A stretch of 64,000 bases of DNA from Escarpia spicata (lineage: Eukaryota; Annelida; Polychaeta; Sabellida; Siboglinidae), in the NCBI GenBank assembly GCA_963995525.1, contig OZ023205.1, positions 47,111,748 through 47,175,747 of the forward strand. The letters run 5' to 3'. Positions 45,606-56,600 of this stretch are shown here, in pieces. Below the pieces are notes generated by a model. It saw only the letters and a program-made list of their open reading frames with translations. It was not told where the DNA came from and made no database searches. The position numbers and the translations under genes are program-made. Positions within the stretch are counted from its first letter, which is position 1. Each line of letters starts with the position of its first letter.

Positions 45606-46944
45606 TGCGAGGATGTACAGTTTGTATCACTGAATAAATAATATCCTTCGTTATAATTATGCATGTATTACTATATCATAATTTAGACAGGCTCACAACA
45701 TACAGGGGTTGGTCCTATTCAGATGTACAATTGCGATCTCGGATTAAAGTCTGGGTTTGGCTTCTACCATGAGGCTTACGCCGCGTGCGAACGTATCGTG
45801 CCGTTTCGTGAATATTTAGCTCTTACGTTACCTGCCCGCTTGGCTAAGTGTAAGGTATTCGTGGCGTAAAGTGAGGGTTGACCAGGCTCATCCTGGCTGC
45901 CTTCTTCGCTCTACGAAGGAACGTAACAAAACTATAAGAAAAACTCGAAAGAAAAACTCAAAAGAAATCAACAAAACAGCTTTTCAACCCCCAAAGATTG
46001 AACAATCCCAATGTGAAAAGTTTACTATGGAACTACTCAACGCGTTCCAAATTCTAAATGACTTCCCGATGACAATGCCAGAAGATTCAGGGGTTTTCCT
46101 GACATTCTAGGGGACCACACAAGATAGAGGAAAGGGTGGATCACGGATCACTCCTGAACGTTCCTCGAAGAGAGAAGAGCCACCACACGCCGTCTACTAG
46201 ATTGCATGGCAGAAGACAAGCGGGTGGTGGCACAGGAGTACAAGGACAACCAAGCAACATAAGCATAAGCCACAGCAGAGGCCCAGGGCAACACGAGTAC
46301 CATCTACAACATCACAAACACCCTATGGCAGGTAACAAGTCCAGCAAATCGAAAGTTGTCAAGGACAAGAATGGAAAGGTCATCACAATGGAAAATAAAC
46401 AGTATGTGGAGTGCAGGAATTAAAAATGACGATCCCGAGGAAGCAGCCGAGATATGAACCACAGGACAACAGCTTGAAATGAAACAAGAACGTATCACAC
46501 ATCAAGGAATCGAAGAGGCCATCAGACAGATCAAATTAAACTGAGCACCAGGAGAGGACAAACAATTTACAACTGACATGCTTAAGGCAGAACCCGCCTT
46601 AATGCAAATGCATTCATTGAAATGTTCAACAAATTGTGGGAAGAAGAGTGGCATACGTATAGAAGAGGGAGTCATCGTGAAACTGCCCAACGAGGGACAT
46701 CTTACAGAGTGCAGCAACTGCAAGGGTATAGAATGTTCTATCTGTACCAGTTAAAATTTTCTGCAAAGTTCTACTAAGAAATGCACCGAGAGATAACTTA
46801 TAGATGAACAGGCAGGCTTCAGAATCGGAAGATCGTGCACATATAAGAAACAAAATGTTCTGACCATATTTGATCAGTCATTGGAGTGGAATTCATCCCA
46901 TTACATCAACTACATCGACTATAAAAAAAACATTCAGCAGTATC

Positions 46945-47119
46945 TGTCGTATTGTACTTTATTACTTACAATAAACGTTCACTAAAACACCAGCAAAGTC
47001 TAACAGTCCTTTGTTCTATTTCCACGTGTCCGTGTTCACTTGCAAATGGTTGTCCCTATACACACAGACAAGTTACGCATGCACACTTGGTTGCGGCACC
47101 TTACGGTCGCTATACAACA
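46945..47119 (-). repeat. 3' LTR of the minus-strand Gypsy element
   Basis: About 175 bp. It shares with 48935-49101 the stretches ATTGTACTTTATTACTTACA, CTATTTCCACGTGTCCGTGT and TGGTTGTCCCTATA, ending GACGGTCGCTATAC-ACA. The inner edge abuts the polypurine tract. Confidence 0.88.
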
Positions 47120-47224
47120 TCCCTCCACCACAACAAGAAATGTTTACGACGTAGGAACTAGGAACAGTCACACGTGTCGCCTCACACCTAGCTGTTCCAA
47201 CAATCGCCGGGTCGATCTTCGTGG

Positions 47225-47455
47225 TCATTCGGCGACCAAGGGCGGTATCATATTTTCACTGTCTCGCCCCGGAGATTGTGGCTCTGGCGGTGCTGCCATC
47301 TCTGTCTCTTTCTCGGTATCCTCGTCCTTAATCACTGGATGGTCTTCTGCTCCTTCGTATGGCAGTGCGTGAAACATGGACGTGTTTCGCGTTACGAGAG
47401 ACCCATCTTGACGACGTGCGGTTACCATGGAGCCCTTTCGGCTGGTGTCGACCAA
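47225..47455 (-). pseudogene. Pol C-terminal fragment of the minus-strand Gypsy element
   Basis: 76 codons starting with a DTSRKGSMVTAR motif followed by VTRNTSMFHALP, then an acidic tail. The same TSRKGSM...VTRN pair is found at the end of pol in the element at 13.3-17.8 kb. It is the tail of the integrase region and lies just inside the 3' LTR. Confidence 0.75.
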
Positions 47456-47674
47456 AGACCTGGGATGAAAGTGTGTAAACAGCTTCCCCGTCTTGCGCTG
47501 TCTTAATTACGAGGCACTATATAACCAGTGTCGATTGATGACGCGGTAGCTCGTGCTTTCCTGTCAGCGTAAGCTTTCATGTTACTTTTGGCCGCTCTGT
47601 CATTCTCTCTCACCACTTCATCGTCAGATTTCCGTTCCTGTACAACTTCTGGCAACTTCGTACGCGGATCTCGG

Positions 47675-48090
47675 CTAAACATTAGCCTGTTCGGTTATCG
47701 TCACATGTGGCCTACTGCGATATCCTCGTAGCATTCTTTGCAGCTCAGTGCGCCATGCTAGCCCCTTGATAGTTTTAAAGACTGCCTGCGCGTTGGCCTG
47801 TGGCCAGGGAGGGGTTATCTTGCGATGGCGGACCCCGCACTCCCGCAGAAAGGATGTCCACAAGTGTCCGTTAAACGGCGGCCCATTGTCTGTGTTCACC
47901 ACTTCCGGGAAACTGAACAAACTGAACACTTTGTCCACCACCGGGATCTCTGTCTCTACGGAAGTACTCCTCACCACCTCTACGATTGGGTATCGTGATT
48001 ATTTGTCAACCGTGACGAGCAAATATTCTCCCGTGGGCAGCCGTCCACAGACATCGATGCTGACTTCTAGCCATGGTCCTCTGGGTAGCG
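47675..48090 (-). pseudogene. Integrase core fragment of the minus-strand Gypsy element
   Basis: The frame 47675-47977 shows VDKVFSLFSFPEVVNTDNGP (second catalytic Asp), then HRKITPPWPQANA. The catalytic Glu expected just after the last motif is not in place (AQAVFKTIKG follows). Upstream minus-strand sequence to about 48090 carries further broken integrase core. Inactive. Confidence 0.8.
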
Positions 48091-48136
48091 GCGACATTGA
48101 GAACGATACTCGCCTGGCAAACAATATAGCGTTTCA

Positions 48137-48510
48137 CTACTTCCTCCGCTGCAACGTCCACACCTTGGTACAAAGCCAGGCATTTGTTTTACAGATACCC
48201 TGATGCCTTTCATGCGCAAGCTCAAGCACGCGGTGTCGAAGTCGTGTAACGAACTGCGCCATACTTTCGCCCTCGCCTTGACTGCTTTTCCTGAACATAT
48301 GCCGGTTATAGGAAATGTTCTTACATGGTGTGAAGTAGTCCGTCAGCTTCAGTATTTGCTGTCTCATATGTCAGCCCAGTATTGTGCAGGGCATATAATA
48401 TGTCCTGTACATCCGTGCCTGCATAATGTAATAGTAGCTGCCTCTTCTGCGTGTCGTCAGTTACACCTGACGCTCCCACGAACAGCTTGAACGATCGGAT
48501 CAATTTCTCC
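48137..48510 (-). pseudogene. Gag fragment fused to integrase zinc domain by deletion
   Basis: Two overlapping minus frames give gag-like sequence (LFVGASGVTDDTQKRQLLLH, LTDYFTPCKN, MFRKSSQGEGESMAQFVTRL). In 48137-48367 this runs without a stop into LELAHERHQGICKT, which is the HHCC start of integrase. The junction lies near 48230. Everything that normally separates the two (zinc knuckles, protease, RT, RNase H) is gone, so a single deletion produced a gag-integrase chimera in frame. Confidence 0.75.
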
Positions 48511-48550
48511 CAACGCTGACATAAGCTATAGGCCGTCGAATGGTTGCCAT

Positions 48551-48890
48551 GCACCGTGGTGCAGTGGCTAGAGCTTCGGACTCTCAACCGAGACAACCCG
48601 GGTTCGAATCCTGTGCGGCGGTGTCGAACCTTGGGCAAGTTCGTCCACTATACGTTGCTCCAGTTCACTCAGCTGTATGAATGAGTACCTGGCTATAGAC
48701 AGTGGTGGATATTTGTGTACTAATAGTCTTCGCGTATTAATTTCAGCGTGGCTGGATGCTTCCCAGAGAAGTCGAGATGGTGTTCGATTGAACAGGTCTG
48801 CCAGGGAGTAGTGTCAAGCGCTTTGAACAGTCCTGAGGACTGGATGCTGCACTATGTAAGTCAAGAACTTACTTTTTTCTTTTTTTAACC
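48551..48890 (+). mobile_element. tRNA-derived SINE inside the minus-strand Gypsy element
   Basis: The head GCACCGTGGTGCAGTGGCTA has an A-box-like GTGCAGTGG. GGTTCGAATCC at 48601-48611 is a perfect B box. The outer arms (CACCG / CGGTG) can pair. A body follows (CTTGGGCAAGTTCGTCCACT, TGAATGAGTACCTGG), then the tail (TCCCAGAGAAG, AGTGTCAAGCGCTTTGAACA, CTGGATGCTGCACTATGTAA) shared with 4739-4832, and a T-rich end (TTTTTTCTTTTTTT). It is read by the overlapping minus frame as HRRTGFEPGLSRL, which is not gag. Confidence 0.8.
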
Positions 48891-48934
48891 TGTAGCGCCA
48901 CCGCCATTGTTCGTTGTTTCTCGTTGCCAAATAG

Positions 48935-49101
48935 TGTATTGTACTTTATTACTTACAACGAACGTTCAGTAAAACACCAGAATAGTCTAACATCATTCTA
49001 TTTCCACGTGTCCGTGTTCACTTGCAACTGGTTGTCCCTATAAAAATAGACAATCTACGCATGCACGCTTCTTTACAGCACCTGACGGTCGCTATACTAC
49101 A
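48935..49101 (-). repeat. 5' LTR of the minus-strand Gypsy element
   Basis: 167 bp, TGTATTGTAC...ACTACA on the + strand. Partner of 46945-47119; diverged by about a dozen substitutions and small indels. Confidence 0.88.
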
Positions 49102-49151
49102 GTATCCACCTTTCATCCCTTTGAAAGATATTACAGGCGTACGGCTTCCCA

Positions 49152-49435
49152 TTAGGAAAGAATGGGAGTAGAACGGTTGGCAAAGAAAGCAGATGCTCGG
49201 GGAGTGGAGGGAAACGGAGGCATGGAAGACCTAGGCCGCGATGGGTGGATTGTATAAAAAGAGACTTGGAAGGATTGGGAGAGGAGTGGAGAACAAGAAC
49301 GATATATAGCGGGGGGTGGAGACAGTTGGCGAAGAGAGCAGTGCAAGATCAGTGAGTGGAAACAACCGAAATCGAGGATTGGAATCGATGCCAGCCTCAC
49401 CCATGACGACAGGAAAACAAGAGGAGAACAACAAA
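49152..49435 (+). mobile_element. 5'-truncated LINE 3' end, second LINE family
   Basis: The + strand reads as the end of a LINE protein (KRDLEGLGEEWR-like pattern: AAAAAGAGACTTGGAAGGAT, then GGAGACAGTTGGCGAAGAGA and a stop in AGATCAGTGAGTGG). It sits between ACGGCTTCCCA (49141-49151) and ACGGCTACCCA (49436-49446), an 11-bp target duplication with one mismatch that splits the host LINE between YGFP and PPKVVN. The tail is A-rich (CAGGAAAACAAGAGGAGAAC). It is a typical dead-on-arrival insertion. Confidence 0.7.
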
Positions 49436-50430
49436 ACGGCTACCCACCAAAAGTTGTCAACATCTTGAAGGGTATGCATGCAGACAATCGGTGTTGTGTG
49501 AGGCACGGTGGACAACGGAGTGAATGATTTCGCTTTCGTGGTGTACGGCAAGGTTATATCATTTCGCCATTACTCTTTCCAATGATCGACCAAGAGGACT
49601 CATATGTGGACGTACTGGACGACTGGAAGACACATACTTCGTTGATGATTTTGGCCTCTTGTCACACTCCCAAAAAGACATTCATGATAAAACAGACAAA
49701 TTAGGTAGCACAGCAAGAACAGCTGGTCTCAAGGTATACACAACCAAGACCAAACTAATTAACATAAAGACACACAGCACAATACAGACTACTGTGACAG
49801 TGAAGATACTAGGCGAGGTGAACGACTTCAAGTATCTTGACAGCTTCATTTCAGCAGACAGCAACAGTGAAAAATACATTTTCACCAGGATCGGTATGCA
49901 GCGCAAGCCTTCTACAGACTCACAAACATTTGGAGATCCAATACATTGCACATCAAAGCTAAGCTGAAAATATCCAGATCCCACATACTCTCAGAAATAT
50001 ACTGTGTGCATCAGAAACGCGGAGAACCAACTATAAGATTGAAGCCGACTCAGCGGTTTTGAAGGAAGGAGCATAAGTTGAATCTTGAGAATATGTTGGG
50101 AGCAGCATGTAACAAACATGAACATCTTACAACGCACCAACATCACCTACATCGTCGATGAGGTGAAACGATTCAAACGAAGATGTTGGAGATGGCTTGG
50201 CCATGTTCACCGCATGGACAGACACAGCCTACAATATGCAGCTCACAAGGACACTACTGGACAAAAAAGAGGCAGACCACTGCATGGGCACTTGGAGAAG
50301 AACGGTAGAAAAAAAAATTTAGTTGACCGGGGAGACCTGGCACAAACTGAGCTTGCTCGCCCAAGACCGTTCTGGCTGAAGGAAATGTGTCGATGTTTTA
50401 TACTCCAGTGGGAGCGAAGAGGATAGTAAG

Positions 50431-51305
50431 ACTGTGGGTACTATGGATGCGTACGCACCCCTATTCCTCCGAGACAAAAGATTTCCGCTTGAGGGAAGAG
50501 TTCCGCTTGAACAGACCATAAGGGGTACGTAGGCTAAAGATATCTTGGATGCGTCAATGTAAGACGTTGTAGGTCTTTGGGAGAACGTCGGGGCGTGCAG
50601 TTTAGGATGTTTTGGGAGTCTCAAGAGGTGCGATTGAACGTTTTTGGGGAGCGGCAGCGGGGGCGCGTCGTGGGTATACTTAGATTTTTTTGGGGAACCA
50701 GTTGCAGGTCGAGAACCGCACCCAAAACAACCACGCTACGGACTTGCAACGAGGTGAATTATGAGCGCAAACATTACAATTCCTTTGTGAGATCGTTTAC
50801 CGACTCCTGAAAAGTTGGCGCCCCAGATGCAAAGCGCCTGAAGAACTAGTATCATAACACGCTTACAATGTTTTACATTAGGACCACAGCATGGTTGGAT
50901 TTTGGACAGGTGCAATTTTAGACCCCAACTGCAACCCCTTTGGTGTCGTACAGCAAAATCTCCAATTAGACCCCTTCAAACGTTCAGCTGTACCCACTCG
51001 AAACCAGTAACTACACCCCTTCAAAGGTTATGGTCAATTCAACTTCAAGCAGAACTTGTTTCCCTGAACTGAAGGCGGAATTCTTCCAATAATTTTGAAT
51101 ACTGTCAGTCCCGTCAACCTGTGCATATCCGACGGATCCTCGTTTTGTGTTGAAGCTTGTTAGCGAACAGTCTTTCTTGTCGTGGTGTTGTCCACGTCTC
51201 AAAATCGTTGCGTCCCCTGAACGGACTGATAATTAATAAGAACCTTGTCCGTCCACTTCGATGGCGTACGTCAACTGGTTGTCAGGAGGACTATTGCTCC
51301 AACGT
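50431..51305. other. Non-coding stretch, nothing recognised
   Basis: Moderate GC with several CG dinucleotides. No coding motif or repeat boundary identified. Confidence 0.5.
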
Positions 51306-51324
51306 CACGTGATGACGTCATCAC
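51306..51324. promoter_or_regulatory. Overlapping E-box and CRE palindrome
   Basis: CACGTG (51306-51311) overlaps a perfect 16-bp palindrome GTGATGACGTCATCAC (51309-51324) that contains the full CREB/ATF site TGACGTCA (51313-51320). The surroundings (51250-51600) are relatively CpG-rich. No attached transcript is identified, so a promoter role is inference. Confidence 0.45.
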
Positions 51325-52836
51325 TTTTGATCCCGAAGACGCAGCAACGACGCCACTCCAGCTTAATCTTATTCAATTCGCAACTAGTTCGCTATTTATA
51401 TTGTAAAAAGAAGTGTGGTTTTTGTTTGATATTGTTTGACCGTTCGAGCGCGCTCACGATTTTGATTGAAATTGGATTTTCTTTAACAGCTGCCTGGTTT
51501 TCCACGCGTTGCTGTCGTGCTCTATCACGAGCATTTTAAAGTAGGTTTTCCTCTGCGTCCTGCCTTGCCTCTTGTTGGAATTCAGCGTTCGGACGTGCGG
51601 TGACATCGCCTTGTTTTCCAGCGCCTTTTGGTCGTATTTTTGTGCATTTTAATCTGTTTTAAAATATGTGTGCGCAATACGAACAGTTTTATTATTTCAT
51701 CATACTTGCTATCTGCTATCATATATGTCAACCTGGCATTTGATGTGATATGATAAATTATGCCTTTGCAAAAAGTACTGGTTGTCAGGTTCCGCCAGTA
51801 GAATAATGTAGACCTACGTGTGGCACGCGGATATATTTTTTCATCTTTTGCATTGTTATCTTAAAAATTGCATATCTGTTGAAAACAGTTTATATGGAAT
51901 TGAGGAATGCGGAATATAATGTATGGGGCATGTTGTTTTACTGTAAATTTATATTTATAAGATGAACAACCTCAGAATGCAGCTAAGTCTTAATTAACCA
52001 CTTAAACTCAATGTACTTTATATGGCCAATGACTAGAACACGTACAAAATCCACCATATTCACATTGCAATTTACATGAAACTTGAAAGTGCGTTATTTT
52101 TGAGTGACCATTTCATAGAAGCCTTGTCCTTAGATTGGACAGGACATATCAATCAAATTGAGGAAGTAGATTTTAAAGAAAATCACACTGTCAGCCTTGG
52201 CCCTTGCTAAGGGCCAGCGTTTTCAACATATTTTGCTCAGTGTTTGACACTACATTACAAAATGAAGCTCCTTTCCTTGATGAACACACCTTCTGCATTT
52301 GTAACACATCATAAATTGTTAAACTAGTCATTTTCATTGTAGTTACTTTCTCGCTCATGAGGTGACGCTACTGGGAATGGCTTGCAAAACTGATAACAGT
52401 AATTCCTGGACACTTAGTAATACACTAGAATCTCACTACTGTGATCACTCATTGCCTTTATTTGGAGTCCAATTGATTGTCTACCATGGGACCCAAACGA
52501 TGCAGTGGTATTTTGATGGCTAATGCCACTCCTAAAGCCTGACAGTAACAAGTTCTTCAAGTGATCGGCCAAAGATGTGCAGCTGAAAAAAATAATGGAT
52601 TATTTCCCTCGTTTGATTGCAATAGATGCTGCGGTTGTTGTGTATCGCTTGCCAAGGCCCATTGCAAGGATATGAGACCGGATGTCATGCATGTAATCGC
52701 TAATCGTCCCAATAGCGAGATGACTGTATTAGTGGGACTAATTAATTTCCTCTAACTCTCTGTTACAGAAATAATTTGGGACTGTCATTGCGAGATGATT
52801 ATATTATACAGTTGACCGTAAAGTGAGACTGTAGTT
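51325..52836. other. Non-coding stretch, nothing recognised
   Basis: No gene supported. A weak terminal-repeat-like pair (CTAGAATCTCACT near 52428 and AGTGAGACTGTAG near 52822) may bound an old DNA transposon, but it is too degraded to call. Confidence 0.45.
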
Positions 52837-53062
52837 CAGGGCCGGATCCAGAGAGGGTAGTCTAGGGGGGGAGGGGGCACACCAGCTGTTAAAAAAAATT
52901 TGTCCCTGTGTCTGCGTTACTTCAGCTTATTCTAACCGGAATGGGGGCACATTTCCAATGGCCTAAGGGGAGCATAGTCATGTGGACCCATTCAAAAAGG
53001 TTTATGGACATGTCAAATTACAAAGGGGGCACGTGCTACCCAGGCTCCCTGGATCCGCTTTG
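52837..53062. mobile_element. Small hAT-like MITE
   Basis: Starts CAGGGCCGGATCCAG and ends CTGGATCCGCTTTG, imperfect inverted ends with a perfect GGATCCAG/CTGGATCC core. Inside are GGGGGCAC repeats (52869, 52933, 53026) typical of CAGGGSCGGATCCAG-type hAT MITEs. No clear 8-bp target duplication remains. It lies just beyond the presumed 3' end of the cereblon gene. Confidence 0.55.
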
Positions 53063-53118
53063 CTACCAAGAAAGGGTGACTAAAATGCACATTGATTTAA
53101 CAAAAAAATCAAAGCAGC

Positions 53119-53124
53119 TTTATT
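53119..53124 (-). terminator. Candidate CRBN polyadenylation signal
   Basis: TTTATT on the + strand gives AATAAA on the minus strand, about 365 bp after the CRBN stop codon. It is the first convincing AATAAA I see downstream, but transcript data are not available. Confidence 0.4.
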
Positions 53125-53487
53125 CTATGTGTGTATGTAATTGATACATTATATTATTGTAATATATGCACAGCGGAAATTAGCATCAATTAACACTCCA
53201 TAACATCACAGGTTGAGAACAAACTGTCTGATCTCAAATGGCACCATTCAACTTGTGACTAGCTCTGCCCATTGTCACAGTAAATGTTACGTTGCAAAGT
53301 TTGCAATTCAATCTCCTATTGTCAGGAGTCACTGCAGTTTGAAGTAATATCTAAATACGAAACGCATAACTTCTTTGTTAGGAGCAGTTTCCTCAACAAA
53401 TACAAAACATCTTCTGTACATCCGCAGTTCTCATCACAGCAAATCCACCATACAAACGGGTGGTCACAGTCAGGTCACATGACCAGG

Positions 53488-53674
53488 TCACATGATGGGC
53501 TTCCATGTTTCATCGTCAGGGTTGTCAGTGTCTTTTTGTAGCCCTGGCACCAGTGATGACCGACACAGACCCCAGAACTTCTCGGGCCGTAGAAAGCGCC
53601 CCCTTTCAGCCACCGTGAACCGCCAGCCAAGGTGACTGTTGCACTGACTACACTGGGCTATTGTCCACGCATAC
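53488..53674 (-). CDS. CRBN: CRBN terminal exon
   Basis: Acceptor TGTTTGCAG. 187 bp to the TGA at 53488-53490. Encodes [19 protein letters not shown], with cage tryptophans equivalent to W386 and W400 and the second zinc pair CSQC, then the conserved [14 protein letters not shown]. The loop after GWRF is two residues longer than in human. The C-terminal tail ends KPIM. Confidence 0.95.
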
Positions 53675-56600
53675 CTGCAAACAGCAACATGCGACACATC
53701 TAAACTGAGAAACAACACACGATTATACCTACAATGCAACATTGCTATACAAACTTTAGATGAAGGAACATCAGCAAAAAACGATTGACACTGAAATCCC
53801 TCCACTGGCAAGGCCCTTGGCAAGAAATAATTTTTGCCAGTCTTGAATTAATCAAAAGTGTATCTTTTAGCACACAAACAGCTTATGTTGAAGCCGTTCA
53901 CGTCAATCACAGCCATTATTGGCCAGTTTATTTTTTTCAATGACAAACCAGTGTCATTGGAGCCATTTATTTAATTAATACTGATCCATTCAATTTGTTT
54001 CACTACAGTACTAGTTGTGCCAATGATAGTCATTAATGTGAGTCCCTAGAGTTGGAAATTTTTGTTAATCTAGTGGCCAGCTGGCCCCCCTAAATTCCAC
54101 CAGTCATATCAGTTGTAATTATCCGTTTTGGCCAGTTATCTGCCAGTCTTGAAGATAGGCAGACAGGTTTCTGGCTAAGCCACTGGCTCTGGCCTGCATT
54201 GTTCTACATAGCGATGTATATAAGGAACAGTTTGACCATGTTCCAACATATTCACTGTATATTTTATATTGTTCTTAATATTACAATACATAAGTTGAAT
54301 GCATAATACCTACCAAATTGAATTTAATAAGCCCGTTGTATTTTTTGCAATAAAATTTTTTCGCTCACGAAAAAATGAAGTCAGGCGAGGCGATATTTTA
54401 CTTTCTGACCTAATCACGAAAACGACCACATAGAGCCACTAAACATCTCATATATCTACCATAAAATACAAAAAATGTCTTACTTTCATATAACGATCAA
54501 CATTTATTAAAAGTAAGTGTATACTTGTATTATGCTGAGAATGATGAACATCATCAAAACTATGCTATGGCAGAAGGTACAAATAACCCAAAATGCTTCA
54601 TAAAACATTAAGTGCAAATTGATGCTTTCAACAATACATAACGATAACATGATCAGTTCAACAGAACTCTAATTATTTAATATCAAAATGTATAATTATT
54701 GGCAGTTATGGTGATGCTGCCATATGTAGACTGGTAACAAGCAAGGCCTCAGCGTAATGCAAACACGTTTAGTTTTTATAAATGGTGATCATTATAAGAA
54801 AGTAAATTTTCTTTGATAACGTAGCATGTGTATATATGGTAGATATACGTTGGATTAAGTTCGGCAGTTCCAGGTGGTCATTTTTATGGTTAGGTCAAAA
54901 AGTAAAAGATCTCAATGTTTGTTTACATTGAACAGACGGATTACCTTTAAGTTACACAAGTGCGTTTTGAAATCCACATCTGTACACACACACATACATA
55001 CCCTGGGAACCAGCTGTTTTCTACCGACGGCCATCCAATCAAACGCAGCCCTGTTGCCTTGTGGATAGTGAGGGTTTCATGCACATAACCGCCCGGGTTG
55101 ACGTACGCCCCCATGGGCCCCTCAAGGGCCATACTGAACACATCTTCCTTCTTAGCAATCAACAGATTGCAATTCTTACAACACAGCACTGTGCACTGCA
55201 ACACAGAAACGACTAAACTTGATACGTACTTGCTAAAACACCTTCTTCTGGACCAGGTGTATTTACTTAAGATGGCAAGAGTGAACTGTGTTCAATACTG
55301 AAGTGATTACCTGATATTGTTGGTAGAGGTTGGTTTGGATCTATGAGGCAATGGTGTCTTATAACAGTGACAAAGACCATGACTGCATAAACCATATAAA
55401 GATTTGAACAGTTTGTCTTGGCAATTGAGACGTCAGGTTCATACAACAGTTTTGTACCACTGCAACTTATTTTATACAGTTTTGTAAAGTTCATATATTA
55501 AGCTTGTCTGATTTGTAGTTTTAGTAAATTCTACGTTAACATAAGTTACATAACATAGCGGTCAATTCCTCAGGTACCTGAGTTCACAGGCACAATAGAT
55601 AAGAATCACAATACATGATATTATAAACAGCAATGTCATAAACAGGAATGTGCAATAGTCATCATCACAGTGAGCTTATGCATCTCCTGAGTATTGCAGA
55701 GCCCACACACACCCACTTGATGCAGCACTAACCAGCCTCCGACAGGTGTCTGGACGCATCCAATCGACAGATAACACCTGAAACAATGTCTTGCACTAGT
55801 CCATCCTGCCGAAGCAGTAGACCAACACACAGCACACCACAGTGACAACAGCTGCACCTGGGCGAAAACATCACCCCTTCTCGGAGCATGCACGACACGT
55901 TATCAGTGATTCTGCTGGGAAGAGCAGGGCTGTGTGGACAAACGAGGCATGGACAAGAAGGTGGAACACGGCACCTTGTAAACTTACGGAATTCATCCCA
56001 CCAGTCCCAAAACAAAACCAGTCGGTTACGACCTTAGCCGACACTCACTGGTGCACCACAAGCGCATAAAAACAGGCTACGGACGATTTAGACACAATAT
56101 GAATCAGATGGGTCTGGCACCATCAGCTTCGTGCCGAAAGGCAGACTGCACTCCAGATCACCCGTAAGTGTCCGCTACATAAAGGCAACGGAGACCTGGT
56201 CAGGCTGGATGAGGCAGCACGCAGATCTTTGTGCGATACGTGATGACCTCCTCTCCTCGAATCATATGCAAGTAGAACGATTAAGGGTGGAAATGCAATT
56301 TCAAACAATCATGAGTTTTTGTAGGAGATCCTTAGTTTCAGATGATTTTACAGTGAATTTTTTCCAGATTTTGGTTGTAGTTACACAGAAAGCACTCAAA
56401 GCACCGGTAGAGGGTAATTATGAAGACACCATAAAAAGTCAGATTCCCACCTGTCGCATGATGCTTAGTTCACAGCGCAGCCTCTGGATGGCGCTGTCGA
56501 TGGTCAACAGATGTATTCTGAAGGCATCGTCAAGGAGAAGGTTGGCGGCAACCCAGAAAGAGAACTCACTGGGGTCACACGGCATGCTCTCTGGCTTCAA

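Larger units (their letters stand above)
46945..49101 (-). mobile_element. Internally deleted Ty3/Gypsy element nested in the LINE
   Basis: A minus-strand LTR element with LTR-like ends at 46945-47119 and 48935-49101, flanked by the perfect 5-bp target duplication GTATC (46940-46944 and 49102-49106). On the minus strand the order is 5' LTR, TTGGCAACGAG primer-site-like sequence, SINE insertion, gag pieces, integrase pieces, purine tract (GTGGTGGAGGGA), 3' LTR. RT and RNase H are missing. At 2,157 bp it has lost most of its interior. Its pol C-terminus matches that of the decayed + strand element at 13.3-17.8 kb. Confidence 0.9.
45871..50430 (+). mobile_element. LINE (non-LTR retrotransposon), interrupted and decayed
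   Basis: Broken + strand frames give an ordered LINE: linker after the endonuclease (45890-46430; KVVKDKNGKVIT), RT start (IEEAIRQIKLN, APGED near 46545), EEQAGFR-like patch (DEQAGFRIGRSCTYK near 46805), and YINYIDYKK near 46910. It is then split by the Gypsy element at 46945-49101. It resumes at 49102 with HLSSL, KILQAYGFP. A second scrap interrupts at 49152-49435. It continues with VVNILKGM (49450), the FVDDFGLLSHSQ catalytic-box region (49640), DFKYLDSFISADSN (49830), CWRWLGHVHRM (50190) and a GSEED-like end near 50420. No endonuclease domain is seen. Stops and frameshifts make it inactive. Confidence 0.88.

Noticed and set aside
48551..48625. Functional tRNA gene
   Set aside because: The head is followed by a SINE body and a tail shared with another copy, and lies inside a retrotransposon.
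52415..52836. Old pogo/Tigger-like element with CTAGAATCTCACT / AGTGAGACTGTAG ends
   Set aside because: Only about 10 of 13 bases pair and no transposase or secure TA duplication is seen.
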